A stretch of 64,000 bases of DNA from Diplosphaera chodatii (taxonomy: Eukaryota > Chlorophyta > Trebouxiophyceae > Prasiolales > Stichococcaceae), in assembly GCA_032358165.1 (NCBI GenBank), contig JAALGY010000043.1, forward strand, positions 1,426,001 through 1,490,000. The letters are read 5' to 3'. A program made the position numbers and the translations under genes. Under the pieces are notes generated by a model. That model worked only from the letters and a program-made list of their open reading frames with translations, searched no databases and was not told the DNA's origin. Below, piece by piece: positions 1 to 11,149 of the stretch. Position 1 is the stretch's first letter; every line of letters starts with the position of its first letter.

Positions 1-408
1 TGGAAACTGACAGCTGCTGGATCGCCTGCCACTACAACTGATTTCACCATGCGCAGCGACAATCGGCAGCCTTGAGCATTGTAGCGTCTTCAGCACAGCG
101 ATCGTACTGATGTCAGCGTCCTAGCGATCGTACCACGGCAGCGTCCTCGTATAAACACCGGAAGCTAGGACCTAGGGAGTCACTATCTGGTGCCATGTGC
201 ATGTGACACATGCTGTTGATGTGCCGCAGCATGATGCACACTCCCAACCCCTTTGCGGTGAGTGCATCTGACCCAGCTGTTTGTTCAGGTTAGCAGTGCT
301 ACTAGGGTGCTGTGTGCATATGATATGCTGTCCACCATGTTTGTGCAGGCATTCAGATGCCGGAAGGCGCAGACGCGGGGTGTCATCACGAGTTCAGCAC
401 GCTGCTCG
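1..408. other. Left-edge sequence before the glycosylase gene
   Basis: No gene is recognised here. The reading frame of the following gene is open upstream to about 262, and an in-frame ATG lies near 337, so part of this stretch could be 5' UTR or extra N-terminal coding sequence. No TATA-like or other promoter motif could be assigned with confidence. Confidence 0.3.
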
Positions 409-2456
409 ATGCCTGCCAGCAAACAGCCGGACACTCATGCCGATGGATCCATTGACAACAGCAACCTGCATCGGGCTTCGATTCCCGACCCGCAGCCCAC
501 GAAGCAGGAGGCTGCTGCTGAGCGGCCTAGCACCGCCAGGCGGGCGACTGCCACCCAGCGGCGGAGACCAGCAGCCAAACGGAAGGCAGCAGGGTCCGTT
601 CCAGCCGACGCGGCAGGCCTGCCGCAGCCGGCCGGCGTGCCTGAGCTGCTGGGGGATGCGCCTCTGCGGCTGGTGCTGGTCGGCCACAACCCCAGCGACC
701 ATGCATGGTGCGCGGGGGGCCTGGTGCGAGGTGCCCCAGCTCAGACCGTGTCAGCGAGCATCCCTCCCGCGGGGTGCTGCCATACCTTCAACAGGGTGGC
801 AGGTTCCATCCCGCAGGTCCCGTCAACAAGGCCTGCATACTCATGTTGGAGCACAATCTAGTACACTGTGCGGCGAATAATCTACGAAACCATCACTTGC
901 CTGCATGCACCCTTTGCAGGAAGTCGGGCCACTACTACAGCAACCCCTCAAATTGGATGTGGCGGTTGCTGAAGCAGACGGGCATCGCGCCTCCGCAGAT
1001 TCGGGGTGCCCAGGTGCCGCTGGCCCCTGCTGCCTGACCTGTGCCGGGGCGTGCACGATCACTGTGCCATCAGTTCACACTTCAGAATGCGTTGCCGGCA
1101 AGCATTTGCACCTGCAACAGCAGCCTGCCTCACCTAAGTGGCGTCGTGCTTTCTGGTGCACAGGATGACCGACAGATGCCTGTTGAGGCTGGTGTTGGTT
1201 TTGTGGATGTGGGGTGCGGTGTGCCAGGTCCGGAGTGCTGCACTGCGTCCTAGACAGGGATCTCACATCTGTACACGATTGCAGAGCATGCAAGAAACGC
1301 CTTTGGAACTGGAAGTGTGTGCAACCCCTGAGGATGGTATGTTGTCCTGCAGGTACCGCCAGCAACCAGTTCAGCTCTGCTGTCGTGAGCGGCTGGGGGA
1401 CCGGCTTCTTTCTGCGGCTTGCCAAGCACACGCAGCGTGCCTGCGATGCCATTCGGTGTGTGTACTCCAACATCCTCGAATCCAGCCTGCTGATGCGCTG
1501 TTGCTCGGGTGAAATGCTACTAGGATAGTGCACACATCAAATGACACCATGCACCTGATTGCCCAACGTGTTCAACAAGCGTATGTGATGCTAATCCCAC
1601 TTGCTTTCGTCCAGGTGCACCTGCGGGGTCTGTGGTGCCCCTGCAGTTGTCGCCTTTACTGGCAAAAGGCAATTCTCGGAGCTCGTAAACCATGGCAAGC
1701 GGGTCAGCACCCTCAACACACAACAAATGTTATGTGGCCGTTCCATGTTGGTTGTTGAACCACTGACTGCTGTCCTCGTACAGGCTGATCTGCCTGGTGT
1801 TCGCAGGGTAAAGCAAAGATCACAAACATCCCGCTCGGCTTGCAGACGCTTCGACCAGAAGTATGCTTGCATATGCCTCATGGACCTCCTGATGAACCTC
1901 CAGCTGGTGTTGCCACTTCCACATGCCGCTGATACGCAAGCATCGATGATGCTCCGGCTTCGTGGCATTTGTAGGGGTGGCCGCTGCCGCTCAGCACGGC
2001 TGTGTGGGTGCTGACATCAACATCGGGGGCCTCCCCCATGACCAACGCCGACCGCGCTGCGCCCTATCAGGTGCCTGTCGTGACTCGTCCATTTGAGGCT
2101 CAATAGGCGTGTGCAAATGTATGCGTGTTTTCAGCTGACCAAGGCATAGGCTCGACACTCGTGATGCGCGTCGATGGGCAACGAGGTGACACGGCCATCC
2201 GCAGGCGCTGGCAGATGCCATCGCTGGCATCCCTCGAGAGCGCACTGCCGCCTGCCAGGGGGTGCCGGCGCAGGCTACTGCGCAGCAGGTGGCAGCCTGC
2301 AACACAGCTGCAGTCGGCGGCGTCCGCACCGTCAGGACAGACGCAGGCAACGCGGCAGGGGCCGGCGCGCTTGCGGCCGGCACCACTGTCGCCTCTGAGG
2401 CGGTTGTTGCAGAGGACAGCTCAGCAGATGGGCCACATCAAAGACGATATGTATGA
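409..2456 (+). CDS. TDG/MUG-family mismatch-specific uracil/thymine DNA glycosylase (8 exons)
   Basis: This is a predicted DNA glycosylase that removes uracil or thymine from mismatches, starting base excision repair. Inferred exons are 409-707, 920-1013, 1164-1227, 1353-1455, 1615-1702, 1807-1860, 1975-2070 and 2205-2456; every junction is GT-AG and the phases agree. The N-terminus (about 85 residues) is basic and low-complexity, perhaps a targeting or DNA-binding tail. The core starts with LVLVGHNPSDHAW, which matches the MUG catalytic-loop region (family form GxNPG/S). Then come GHYYSNPSNWMWRLL, the plant-type VGFVDVGCGVPGT, VAFTGKRQFSEL and WPLPLSTAVWVLTSTSGAS, all typical of plant and algal members. 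The C-terminal tail (about 80 residues) is Ala-rich. The start at 409 is chosen because it gives phase 2 at the exon 1 donor; an in-frame ATG near 337 is the alternative. The family is secure, substrate preference is not. Confidence 0.85.
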
Positions 2457-2590
2457 CAAGTGCCATGAAGAAGTGATGACGTCGTAGCCATGGCTGGTGT
2501 TGATCTCGTGTACCTTCAGTTTGCTTCTGCTATAATTACAGTGTCTCATCAAGTGCCATTTAATGTTGCGCCTGCCGGACCCCTCTAGAC

Positions 2591-4170
2591 CTAATCAGCA
2601 CCAACCTCCACATGTTGGTGGGCTTGCACTGGTTCCACAGAACCTTTGCCGTACTTCTCCCTCATGTAAAGCAGCACCCCAAAGATGGTCAGGCTGTAGC
2701 CGCTGAGGCCAGCCAACGACACTGGATTGCGGAAGACCGCAACAGAGAACACCGTCGCCAGGACGCCAAACAGGTTGCCAAATACCTGCAGCACACCGAG
2801 ACAAACCTCCTGAACCGTCCGTGGTATCCGGACATTGCCACCTCCTTGAGAGGCATCCTATGTTTCATCGATGTGAGTAGTTGGGTGCAGCCCATACCTG
2901 GAGGCTGAGTGCACCATTGGCCTTGGTGACCAGCATGTTCAAGAAGTTGCTGGCGATGGCCAGACTGCAGTTGAGCACCAGCATGGCGTAGAAATGACCA
3001 GCTGAGGCAGGCGGCAGCCGCTGCAGCACGTCGCCTTCGAGCGCTGCTGTGGCGGCCAGCAGTATGAGGGTGGCAAACAAGGCCATGTGGCGTACAATCA
3101 ATGCTGGCTCCACATCCCTCAGCAGCATGCCCTGTGGATCACCATTGCATCATCTTCAATCGGCTTGCTTTCAGCGGTTATGTGATGCAGCTACACGCTC
3201 CAAGCGTAATCCTTGCTGTCCAGTTCCTGGAAATACCTGAATGACGGTCTTCAGCGCCCGCAGTGCCGTAGCTCCAATGGTGGCGGCAAAGCCCAGGACG
3301 TGGAACGATGGCTCAGCGCCCGTGGCAATGACAAGACCTGCTATAATGGGGACAAGGGCTGCATATACGGCCCACTGCTCCCGTTGCTTCAGCACCACCA
3401 GTGCGAGCACGGCCACGAATGCTGGAGTGGTTGCGCTGACAGCCTGTGGCAAAAAAGTTGCTGTGCTCTCGTTGCAGTCATCAGGATATGAGCCAAACCA
3501 GATCACAGGACGTTGCTACAGCCATGAGGTACCTGGAAGGAAGAAACGTGCACAAACCGCAGCGCCATGTTGCCCATGATCACCGACAATGAAAACACAG
3601 CTGCCAGCATGGCGATGCCTTGCAGATGCCGCCTGCTGATGGCGGTTTGCGGCGTACGGCGTACAACCATGAGCGCCGCAGGCACCAGGCTGCTCGCAAC
3701 CATATGACAGAGTGTCAGGAAGACTGGCTGTTGGAAGTCTGCCTGCATGAGGAGACACCTACGACGCAGCAGAGTGGCGTCAGCCAGCTTGACGGCGGCA
3801 GATGATCGGTCTGCTGGTCAGCAATCAATGTGCTGGGGCGGGAACGTGGAAGACATCTTGCCAACAGTGATCCAACACGGCGAAAAATGCCCCAGCACCT
3901 GTTGCTCAGCAGCAGCGCAATGTTGCAGACGCCCCAGGCCACGGTGAGCGAGGTCCTGGTCAGCAGACTCGGCACCCGGGCCGGCCGCATCGCGACAGCG
4001 CCTGCCTTCTTCATACTTTCGCTTGTGCTATGAACCCCAGTCTCATTCCCTTCTTCCAAAATCGGGCGCCCAAGCTCCGGTCGGCCCAGCACGAGGTGCT
4101 GTTTTGGCAAAGCTGCCAAATGCATGGCCGCGGGTGGAGTCCGCTCCTCCATCGTAACCACTAACGTCAT
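2591..4170 (-). CDS. TPT/NST-family sugar-phosphate/phosphate translocator-like membrane protein (5 exons)
   Basis: This is a predicted drug/metabolite-superfamily transporter of the triose-phosphate/nucleotide-sugar translocator group, nearest to plant 'putative sugar phosphate/phosphate translocator' proteins. Reading down the minus strand, exons are about 4170-3899, 3758-3534, 3443-3237, 3131-2898 and 2785-2591. Diagnostic stretches are WGVCNIALLLSNRCLL (first helix), QQPVFLTLCHM, FSLSVIMGNMALRFV, GAEPSFHVLGF followed by ATALRALKTVIQ, SNFLNMLVTKANGALSLQV, and the C-terminal FRNPVSLAGLSGYSLTIFG. About eight to ten hydrophobic helices are visible, and the length (about 330-340 residues) is normal. 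The first about 60 residues are hydrophilic and contain several possible start codons (4257, 4170, 4152), so the start is uncertain. Substrate cannot be read from sequence; many members sit in Golgi, ER or plastid membranes. Confidence 0.85.
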
Positions 4171-4841
4171 CAGAAAGGTCACCAATGAATATTTTAGTGT
4201 CTGGCGGCTCGGTAATCCAGCAGTGAGCGACTGCGGGCAGCGCCTAGGATCCTGCATGCAGCATGGGTATGGATCGTTATTTGTGCGCTTGCAAGTGTGG
4301 CGCGCATGAAAAGGACTGGCATCGTTTCGCGCCTAGCAAAGGACATGTGTCACACTGCACGTAACAACCACCTGCCAGACTGATTACAGCCGACTGCCGT
4401 CTCTCGACCAAAGCCGCAGACTCGAAAGATGGTGCAAATGACAACAGCAATGTTGATTGATGCACAAAAGCTGGCGCAGGACGTATGGCATTGTTTCAGA
4501 GTGTCAAGCACGGCATCCCGTGCTGCTGCACCTCACTCGACAAATCCGAGACATGAACAGGAAGTAAACCCTAATTGGCAGCATAATTAGTCATCAGCTG
4601 CCGATCAGACCCCGACTGGCCGCCGTTCACCCCCTTTCAGGCTGCGCACCGTCCAGCAGCTGATGACAAATTTTGACTGCATCGCATCAGCTGGCACAGG
4701 TTGCTGTGCAGCTCGCCTTCTCCTTTAGAGCCTTGTTTCCCGAGTGGTTCGTCAAGTAGATATGCCTTCAAGTGATGGGGCAGCTTGGATTAGCGCCCCA
4801 AAGCAACATTTGAATCTGACAGCTGCGCGAAGCGGACGGGC

Positions 4842-7800
4842 ATGAGCCCACGGCCGGCCAAGAGGCAGAGGGTGTCGACCTCAAGCGAGGACTTTGTAGG
4901 CAGCGCCATCAACAGCGCTGAATCCAGCGAAGTGCTTCTTGGTGGCGACTCACGCGGCTATCTGTCTGGCGTTCAGGTGCGGCTCAGTTGCTGCGGTGTC
5001 CCCCCTGTTTTGTTGTTGGCATATGTAGAAGCCGATCATGAACATCAGGTTGTCAGCACAGGTATACGTGGCGAAGCACATCCGCCACAGGGCTGCTAAG
5101 TTGCGCAACTGGGAGAAGCAGCTGACGCGGAACGGCGCTGTGATTCAGGTGGTTAAAAGTCGCCTCGTCTTTGCGAGTGTCGAAAGCACAAGGGAGCACG
5201 CATGGACATGCTGCAAAGACGTTCGTCACTGCATAGTCGTGCACTCCTTGGTCACGAGCCGAGCCCTTGTCGATACGATGCAGACAGATCCGCATCCAGA
5301 TGTCACCCATGTCGTCGTGGAGGCGAACAGCACCGATGCCAAGGAGCTGCCGCCAGTCCTGCAAAGTGCGCACTTGGTGACCCCGGACTGGGTGTCGACG
5401 ACCTTGGAGCGTGGCAAGCGCCAGCCTGAGGAACAGTATGCCATCGAGCCAGGCTCAGGTGCATACCTATGCCTCATGACAGAAGCTGAATCACGGCTTG
5501 GCCCCTTGCACTGCGATCCACTCTGGCGCAAATCAGCAAAATCTAGCTATGCAGCCACCCTTGCTGCTGGCTGCTGCTGCAGATGAGCCGCCTGCCCCAG
5601 AGACGCCGAATGCGCAGCGTGAGGGGGAGTTTTGGGACGAGGTGGAGCGCAAATGGCGGCCAATGCCAGCCTTCGGGCGCTGGCTCGGCCACTGGCGCCA
5701 CGAATACGACGGCATGGACAACCTGGCGCTGATCATGCGGGTGAGCCCAGCATGCCGGAGGCGTGCGCATGTACTCAACAAGCACTGCTTGTGTGTACCT
5801 TATGAGCACGAGAATGCTGATCAGGTTGTTGTCCACGAGGAGGCGAGGCATTCTACCATGTCCATGTATCGTAATTTTGGCTTGCAGGCGAAGTTCAGCA
5901 ACGATCACTGCAGGGAGGTTGGCAACGAGAAGGTCATGAAGGTACAACTGCACAGCCAGCGTGAAAACAGGCAATGTGATGAGGCCTGGCCTGTGACGAC
6001 GATGAACGTGGCACAGGTGACATCATTGCATAGCACATTGAGAATGTGTGCTATGGCTGCAGGCGCTGGCAGAGATGATGAAGTACGAGAATGCCATTGA
6101 TGACGACCATCTCGAGGACGACCGTGGCGCCATCAACCCCCGGGTAGCTTTTGACCAGGTCCTAGTGGTTTGCGTGTGGCCTTCGGAGCAATATTCTACG
6201 ACAGCCCCCTAGATGCCTCTCCTTTATGTTTTAGGCGGGTTGCAAGTAGCCTTGCAGATGGCTCCTCGATGATCGCCCTGCCATATGGTGATGAGGGCTG
6301 CAGCTTGCTGCTGGTAGCAACACAGCCTCGGACAAAAGCCTGACAGAACACACCCCTGCTATGCAGACGCTCAAGTATGCACGGGCAGCAGCAGTAGTGC
6401 AGGCCTGCTGTTACAAGATCGACGACAGCCTGCACTCAGCCCACCTGCCGTGGGTGGGCCCAGCACTCACGAAGCAGATTCTCAACATCCTGCACTCCGG
6501 CACATGCGACCAGCTGGAGCAGATGAGGTGTGCCTACTGCCATGGCTGCTGAGCTGTACCATGTGAATGCTGGATCTGCTTCTTGCTGCCTTGAGTGCAG
6601 TCCATGCAAACAGCATTGCTTAGCGGACGCACGTAAGCAAGTTACATGCTGTCACTCCTGGCCACCGTCTCTTCGATGTTTGAAACGCGTTTCTCTCCTC
6701 CGCAGGCATGATGAGCCAGTGACGCAGTCGAACGGGGAGGTGCGTCCAGGCACCGAGGGCGCCCGCACGCGTGCCATGTTCAAGAAGCTGCCGGGGGTCG
6801 GCAACCGCATGGCGCTGCACTGGTGGCAGAAGGGGCTCAGGTGCGCCGCCGCCCCCGCTGCACTCCATTGCAGGGCGCTGCCGTGAAAAGTCGCCATCAA
6901 TAATCATGGGAGCGTTGGCTGTGGATGCCTGTGGTCATGCCCTGCGACTGCCCAGGTTCTACAGCCGCAGGTGCACACTGTTGTCTGTGATCAAACCTGG
7001 GAGGTCTGTTCTGCAGGACGTTCGAGGATGTAGAGAAGGCTGCAGGGCCTGGTGGCATCTTCGGTGGCCACCGCAACAACACCACCATCTCAGCCGAGGC
7101 ATACTTCTCGTTGATGCACAGGTGTGACCGTGGTCAATTCATTGCCGGCAATGGCAACGGCTTGCAGAGTGTCTGCAACAGCGTCTGGGTTGCGTGGCAT
7201 ACAGCCGTAGGGCCCACATGATTGGTGATGTGGAGGACCCGGGGTCATGTTTTAGATTTATAGAAGCTTCAGGGGCAGCTGCAGGCGCTGCTGGCAGCAC
7301 TAGGATGCGCCCTGGAGTCTCCGGCATCAGTCAAGAAGCTTTGTCTGACGGGGCCCAATGTTCACACCAAAACCCGCAGGGAAGACCTGCTGGAGACGCT
7401 GCCGGCAGCAGAGGCAGAGGAGATGCGCAGCGCAGTGGCTGATGTCCTGGAAAAGGTGGCCGGCCCCGGGTGGCGCCTCATCCCTGTGGGCGGCGGCGCG
7501 CGCGACATACGCTCCCATGACTGCGACTTTGTCGTCACGCACGACTCCAACAAGTGCGACATCAGAAAAATGTGGTCCGAACAAACAACAACAACACCAC
7601 CACCAACCGTATGCGTGTGAGTGAACCTATGACTTGATATGGTGTAATCAGTATATCTGACCGCATGATGCAGGCAGAGGATCAGTTGCGTAATGCTCCG
7701 GCAAGTGCGCTGTGCAGGCCCGCGGAGGGCGTGGTGAATGCGGTGGTGGACGAGCTGCTGGCCAGGGGCCAGCTGTGGCCGGGGCGCGGCAAGGGGGGCG

Positions 7801-8740
7801 ACGCGATGATGCGGGTGCAGCACGGCCGCATGCCGGGCCACGTGGACCGCATCAAGGCGCACGTCGCGGAGAAGGAGAAGGACGGCGTGCGGTCCACGCG
7901 CTTCTCCAACCTGGCCGCCGATAGGTGCGCGCCAGCCCCTTCCCGCCCAGCGGCTGCCATGGAGCATATGCAGTCGCATCACTGCAGGGGATCGTGGGCA
8001 TACTTTGACAAATCATCCATATTGAGATGTCTAGGCACCCTGTTCAGAGCATGGCAACATGACTTGGGCAGCAGCAGGTACATAGGCATAGGCATGGGTA
8101 TGAGAACTGCTGGTTCCGACACTGAGATGACCAGCTGCCTCGGCCCAGGTTCGACCACTTCTTCGGCATGTACAAGACGAAAGAGGGCAAGGCGCGGCGG
8201 CTGGACCTCATCTTCGTGCCGCCAGAGGAGCTGGGCTTTGGCACCCTGGGGTGGATTGGCGGCAAGCAGTTTCTGCGCTTCATGCGCGCCTACTCTGATG
8301 ACGAGTGCAGCATGCACCTCAACTCGCACAGGTGCGCTGCAGCACGCTGCTCTGTCTCGTGCAGGATGACCTGCCGTACAAAGTGCTGGGGACCCGTCGC
8401 TGACGCGCTGAACACAGCGTGTGGCATGACTGCATGCGGCTCAAGCCTGCAGGCTGGTCGCAAGGAAGAACGGCCGTGTATGGGTTGTGCCAGATGAGGG
8501 CCCACCCCTGACCAGGTGACCCCTGCACCCCAAACCGCAGAGTCTCATGCAACGGTGCGCCCACACCTGCGCCCTCTGCTGTGCATCAGCTGATCACTTT
8601 CCTACCTCGCATTTATCAGGGACAAACAACCGGTGTGGCCGCCGGGATGGGACCAGGAGCGGAGAGTCAAGCACGAGAGCGACATTTTTGAGCTGCTGGG
8701 CATTCCTTACCACACGCCAAATGAGCGAAACTGCCCTTGA
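4842..8740 (+). CDS. Family X DNA polymerase with N-terminal BRCT domain; Pol mu/TdT-like active-site motifs
   Basis: This is a predicted gap-filling or end-joining polymerase. Exons recovered with matching phase include 4842-4976, 5062-5148, a BRCT exon ending 5458, 5583-5740, 5888-5941, 6063-6143, 6367-6527, 6706-6840, 7017-7121, 7380 to about 7600, about 7717-7924, 8149-8331, a 12-nt exon 8543-8554, and 8620-8740. The BRCT domain spans VYVAKHIRHRAAK through VTHVVVEAN to LVTPDWVSTTLERG. The 8-kDa region has KYARAAAVVQA and the helix-hairpin-helix LPWVGPALTKQI. The fingers carry LPGVGNRMALHWW. Metal-binding aspartates appear as HDCDFVV and RRLDLIFVPPEEL; the thumb has LGWIGGKQF. The C-terminus (IFELLGIPYHTPNERNCP) is the usual end. 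The usual GSYRRG/GGFRRG loop reads GGGARDI, keeping one Arg. HDxDF and LGWxGxxQF resemble Pol mu/TdT rather than Pol lambda. The BRCT exon boundaries near 5200-5260 and the donor near 7600 are unresolved. Confidence 0.88.
8543..8554 (+). other. Predicted 12-nt micro-exon of the X-family polymerase
   Basis: The preceding exon ends at 8331 in phase 2 after codons for LNSH. The following exon starts at 8620 needing two bases to complete Arg before DKQPVWPPGW. A 12-nt exon with acceptor ...gcagag and donor gtgcgc fits both phases exactly and supplies SLMQ, giving NSHSLMQRDKQPVW, in line with NHALYD in TdT. Without it the flanking exons still join in frame (phase 2 to phase 2) but lose four residues, so real use needs transcript evidence. 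Confidence 0.45.
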
Positions 8741-9427
8741 AGGCAGCAACAACTGGCAGTTGTGTATTGCATTGGTCTCGCTGTATATATATGGCAGGCT
8801 GGTTGTAGCACGGGAATGCCAACCGAATTTTGCAGGCGGTGACATTGTGGTTTCTTGAGTTGCGTGGTTTCCGTGACCGTCAACGGCAGAGTGAGGTGAA
8901 ACAACGATTGGCAGGTTAGGGTGTCAAACGGTCCCCCTAAGGCTACACACTGTGTCGATCAGAGGTCATGAGCCGATCGTCAGTAGCACAACCCCGGTTA
9001 CTGATCGATGCAAGGGTTATGAAGGAAGATCTCCGCATGCCTTGTATGATGCACCGCCACATTCCTGGCTCCCTTGCAGATCTACTTTGCAAATGCAAAG
9101 AAGCATTCTCGTTGTGTATGTTTGTCACTTTACGCTGTAGCTGCGTGTGTCGCGTTTACGTTGCGCATGCAAGGCGGCTGCACCGTCAGCGCACCATACA
9201 ATCATTCACAAGGTAGCAGGCGATGCCGCAGGGCAGAACCAGCCACAAACAACACACAGAGTCTGCGCTCCTGCTGGCCATCTGCCACGTACACTGACAC
9301 AGGCGGCCCATCAGCTACTTTGCTGCGGTGTGCTTCGTGCAATGGCCAGCGTGCAAGGCCCTGCATGATCCGCTGCGGCGTGGGGCGGCGGTATGTCAGC
9401 GCAGAGTGCTTCAGAGGCTCTCGCGCC
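8741..9427. other. Spacer between polymerase and GDPD genes
   Basis: Only short ORFs without family motifs occur here. It probably holds the 3' UTR of the polymerase and the promoter/5' UTR, or an unrecognised short first exon, of the GDPD gene. Confidence 0.3.
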
Positions 9428-11149
9428 ATGGCCATCTACAACTCGCCACTTGCGAACCCCGTGCAGGCAGTCAAGGTATCAGCAGCACCATGCATCCTGT
9501 GTTGCCAAAAGCAGCATGTGTGTGCACGGCATGCTGACCCTGATGCTTGTTGGATGCGCAGGTGGCGGGGATGGTGCTCATCTCCATCGCTCTTGTGCTC
9601 CGCAGCGCGCGGCTCTTCATAGGGTGGGACATCTGCATTGTGAGCTTCCCTTGCGTGCCATGCCCACTGATATGCGGTGGCTGGAGGCAGATGTCTTGTG
9701 CATGCAGGGTCAATGTGCTGACGGCTGTCGGCACAGCTGTGCTGGCTGCAAGCGTGTGGCGGTTTGGCGTCGGCCACACGGCGCTGGTGGCCGTCCTGCT
9801 GGCCACCTCGGTGCTGTCGGTGCTGCTGCACGACATGCCGACGGACAACGCGGGGCACCGCGCGGGCGGCCACGGCTACGGCAGCCTGCGCCCTCAGGTG
9901 CAGCTAGTACACCCCATGCCCCGTGCGAGTGCCTTGACGTGCAGGTGTACAGCGTGCAAACTCCTGCAGTCCTGTCGTGTTGGTGATGCCTTTGGAGCCG
10001 ACTGTGGTACCTTGAACATGGAGCGCCATGAGGAGAGACGGTGTCAGGGTTCATGGCCGCGCAGGAGAACACCTTGGCAGCGCTGCGGGACCTGGTCGAG
10101 CGTGACAACAGCGATGCCACGGGACCGCTGCGGCAGCTGGCATATGTGGAATGGGATGTACATGTGAGTTGCGGCACAGTTGTTGTGTACCCATGTGTGC
10201 TGGAGGGTATGTCACGTGCCATGCTGCGCCGTCCATACATTCACACGGCGTTGCCTGCTGAGTCAAAAGATGATCGAGCTACACGGTCGCCCGGCAGGAG
10301 ACGAAGGACGGGCAGCTGATTGTGTTCCATGATGAGACGCTCCGCCGCGCGGTGCCCCACGGCTCCAGGCTCAATGCGGATGCGACTGCGGCGCTGGAAG
10401 CTGGTGCGCTCATCATGCACAGCGTCCACTGTGCTTTCTGACGATGGCCCAAAACGGACATCTTCGTGACCGAAGGCACTGACATCCCGTGCGTGCTGCC
10501 ACGTAGACGGGCTGAGTCTTGACACAGCAAGGATACAGCAGCTCACAGCAGCGCAGCTCAGGGCATTCCATCTGGGCGACGTCAACGGCAGCCACATCCC
10601 CACCCTGCAGGAGTTTCTCAGGTGACGGGCGGTCCAAGGGCATTGGGGCTGGCATGCACGCACGGCATCGTGCACCTGCTGCTGCAAAGGCCTCGACAGC
10701 GGACGGCCTCAACTTTGTTCATATGCTGCAGAGCATGCCGGGAGTTGGGACTGCGGCGGTCAATTGCAGTGGAGGTGAAGGGAATACACTCGGATGCCGG
10801 GCGACAGCAGCTGGTGATGCTCCTGAGGCAAGTCAGCAGGCAGGCATGCATGTCACTGCATGTGTCTGCCGAATTGTGACATGAGAGTTGCTCATTTTGA
10901 GTGCTATACACTGTGGTGTGCAGGGACTACGTCTCAGAGAGAAGTGGCGTGCTAGAAAAGGCGTACCCACACCTGAAGTACGACCGTTTCGGCTGGGCGG
11001 CCGTCATTGCATTTCCGGGTGCCTATGCCGCCAGCTTTGGGGAGTTTGGCTCCCGTACATGGCGCACCTGGGCACACAAATTCCAGGGTGTTGGTGTGCC
11101 AGTGAAGAGTTGCGTGTTCCATTGGCTCCTGTTGACGCATGGCGCATGA
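9428..11149 (+). CDS. Membrane-anchored glycerophosphodiester phosphodiesterase (GDPD)
   Basis: This predicted enzyme hydrolyses glycerophosphodiesters to glycerol-3-phosphate and an alcohol. Inferred exons include 9428-9475, 9562-9623, 9708-9897, about 10038-10165, about 10298-10410, about 10510-10620, about 10732-10827 and 10924-11149. The N-terminal about 100 residues form two or three hydrophobic helices (GMVLISIALVLRSARLF; ALVAVLLATSVLSVLL), suggesting a membrane anchor. The GDPD barrel has AGHRAGGHGYG, then ENTLAAL, YVEWDVH, KDGQLIVFHDETL, HIPTLQEFL and IAVEVKGIHSD. ENT, E-x-D and the second His (FHDE) are clear; the first catalytic His is either in GHR or in GHGYG because the usual HRG reads HRA here. 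The intron at 10828-10923 uses a GC donor. The start codon is the first ATG in frame; an upstream exon cannot be excluded. Confidence 0.78.
10828..10923 (+). other. GC-AG intron in the GDPD gene
   Basis: The exon coding IHSDAGRQQLVMLL ends AG|GCAAGT at 10827/10828, the classical strong context of GC-AG introns. The intron ends ...gtgtgcag at 10923. Phase 2 on the left and one base on the right complete an Arg codon, and the frame then runs open to the stop at 11149. Confidence 0.7.

Noticed and set aside
6367..8740. Polymerase beta-type or bacterial PolX assignment
   Set aside because: The BRCT domain upstream and the eukaryotic thumb and C-terminal end, in phase-matched exons, fit the lambda/mu/TdT group; no PHP domain follows.
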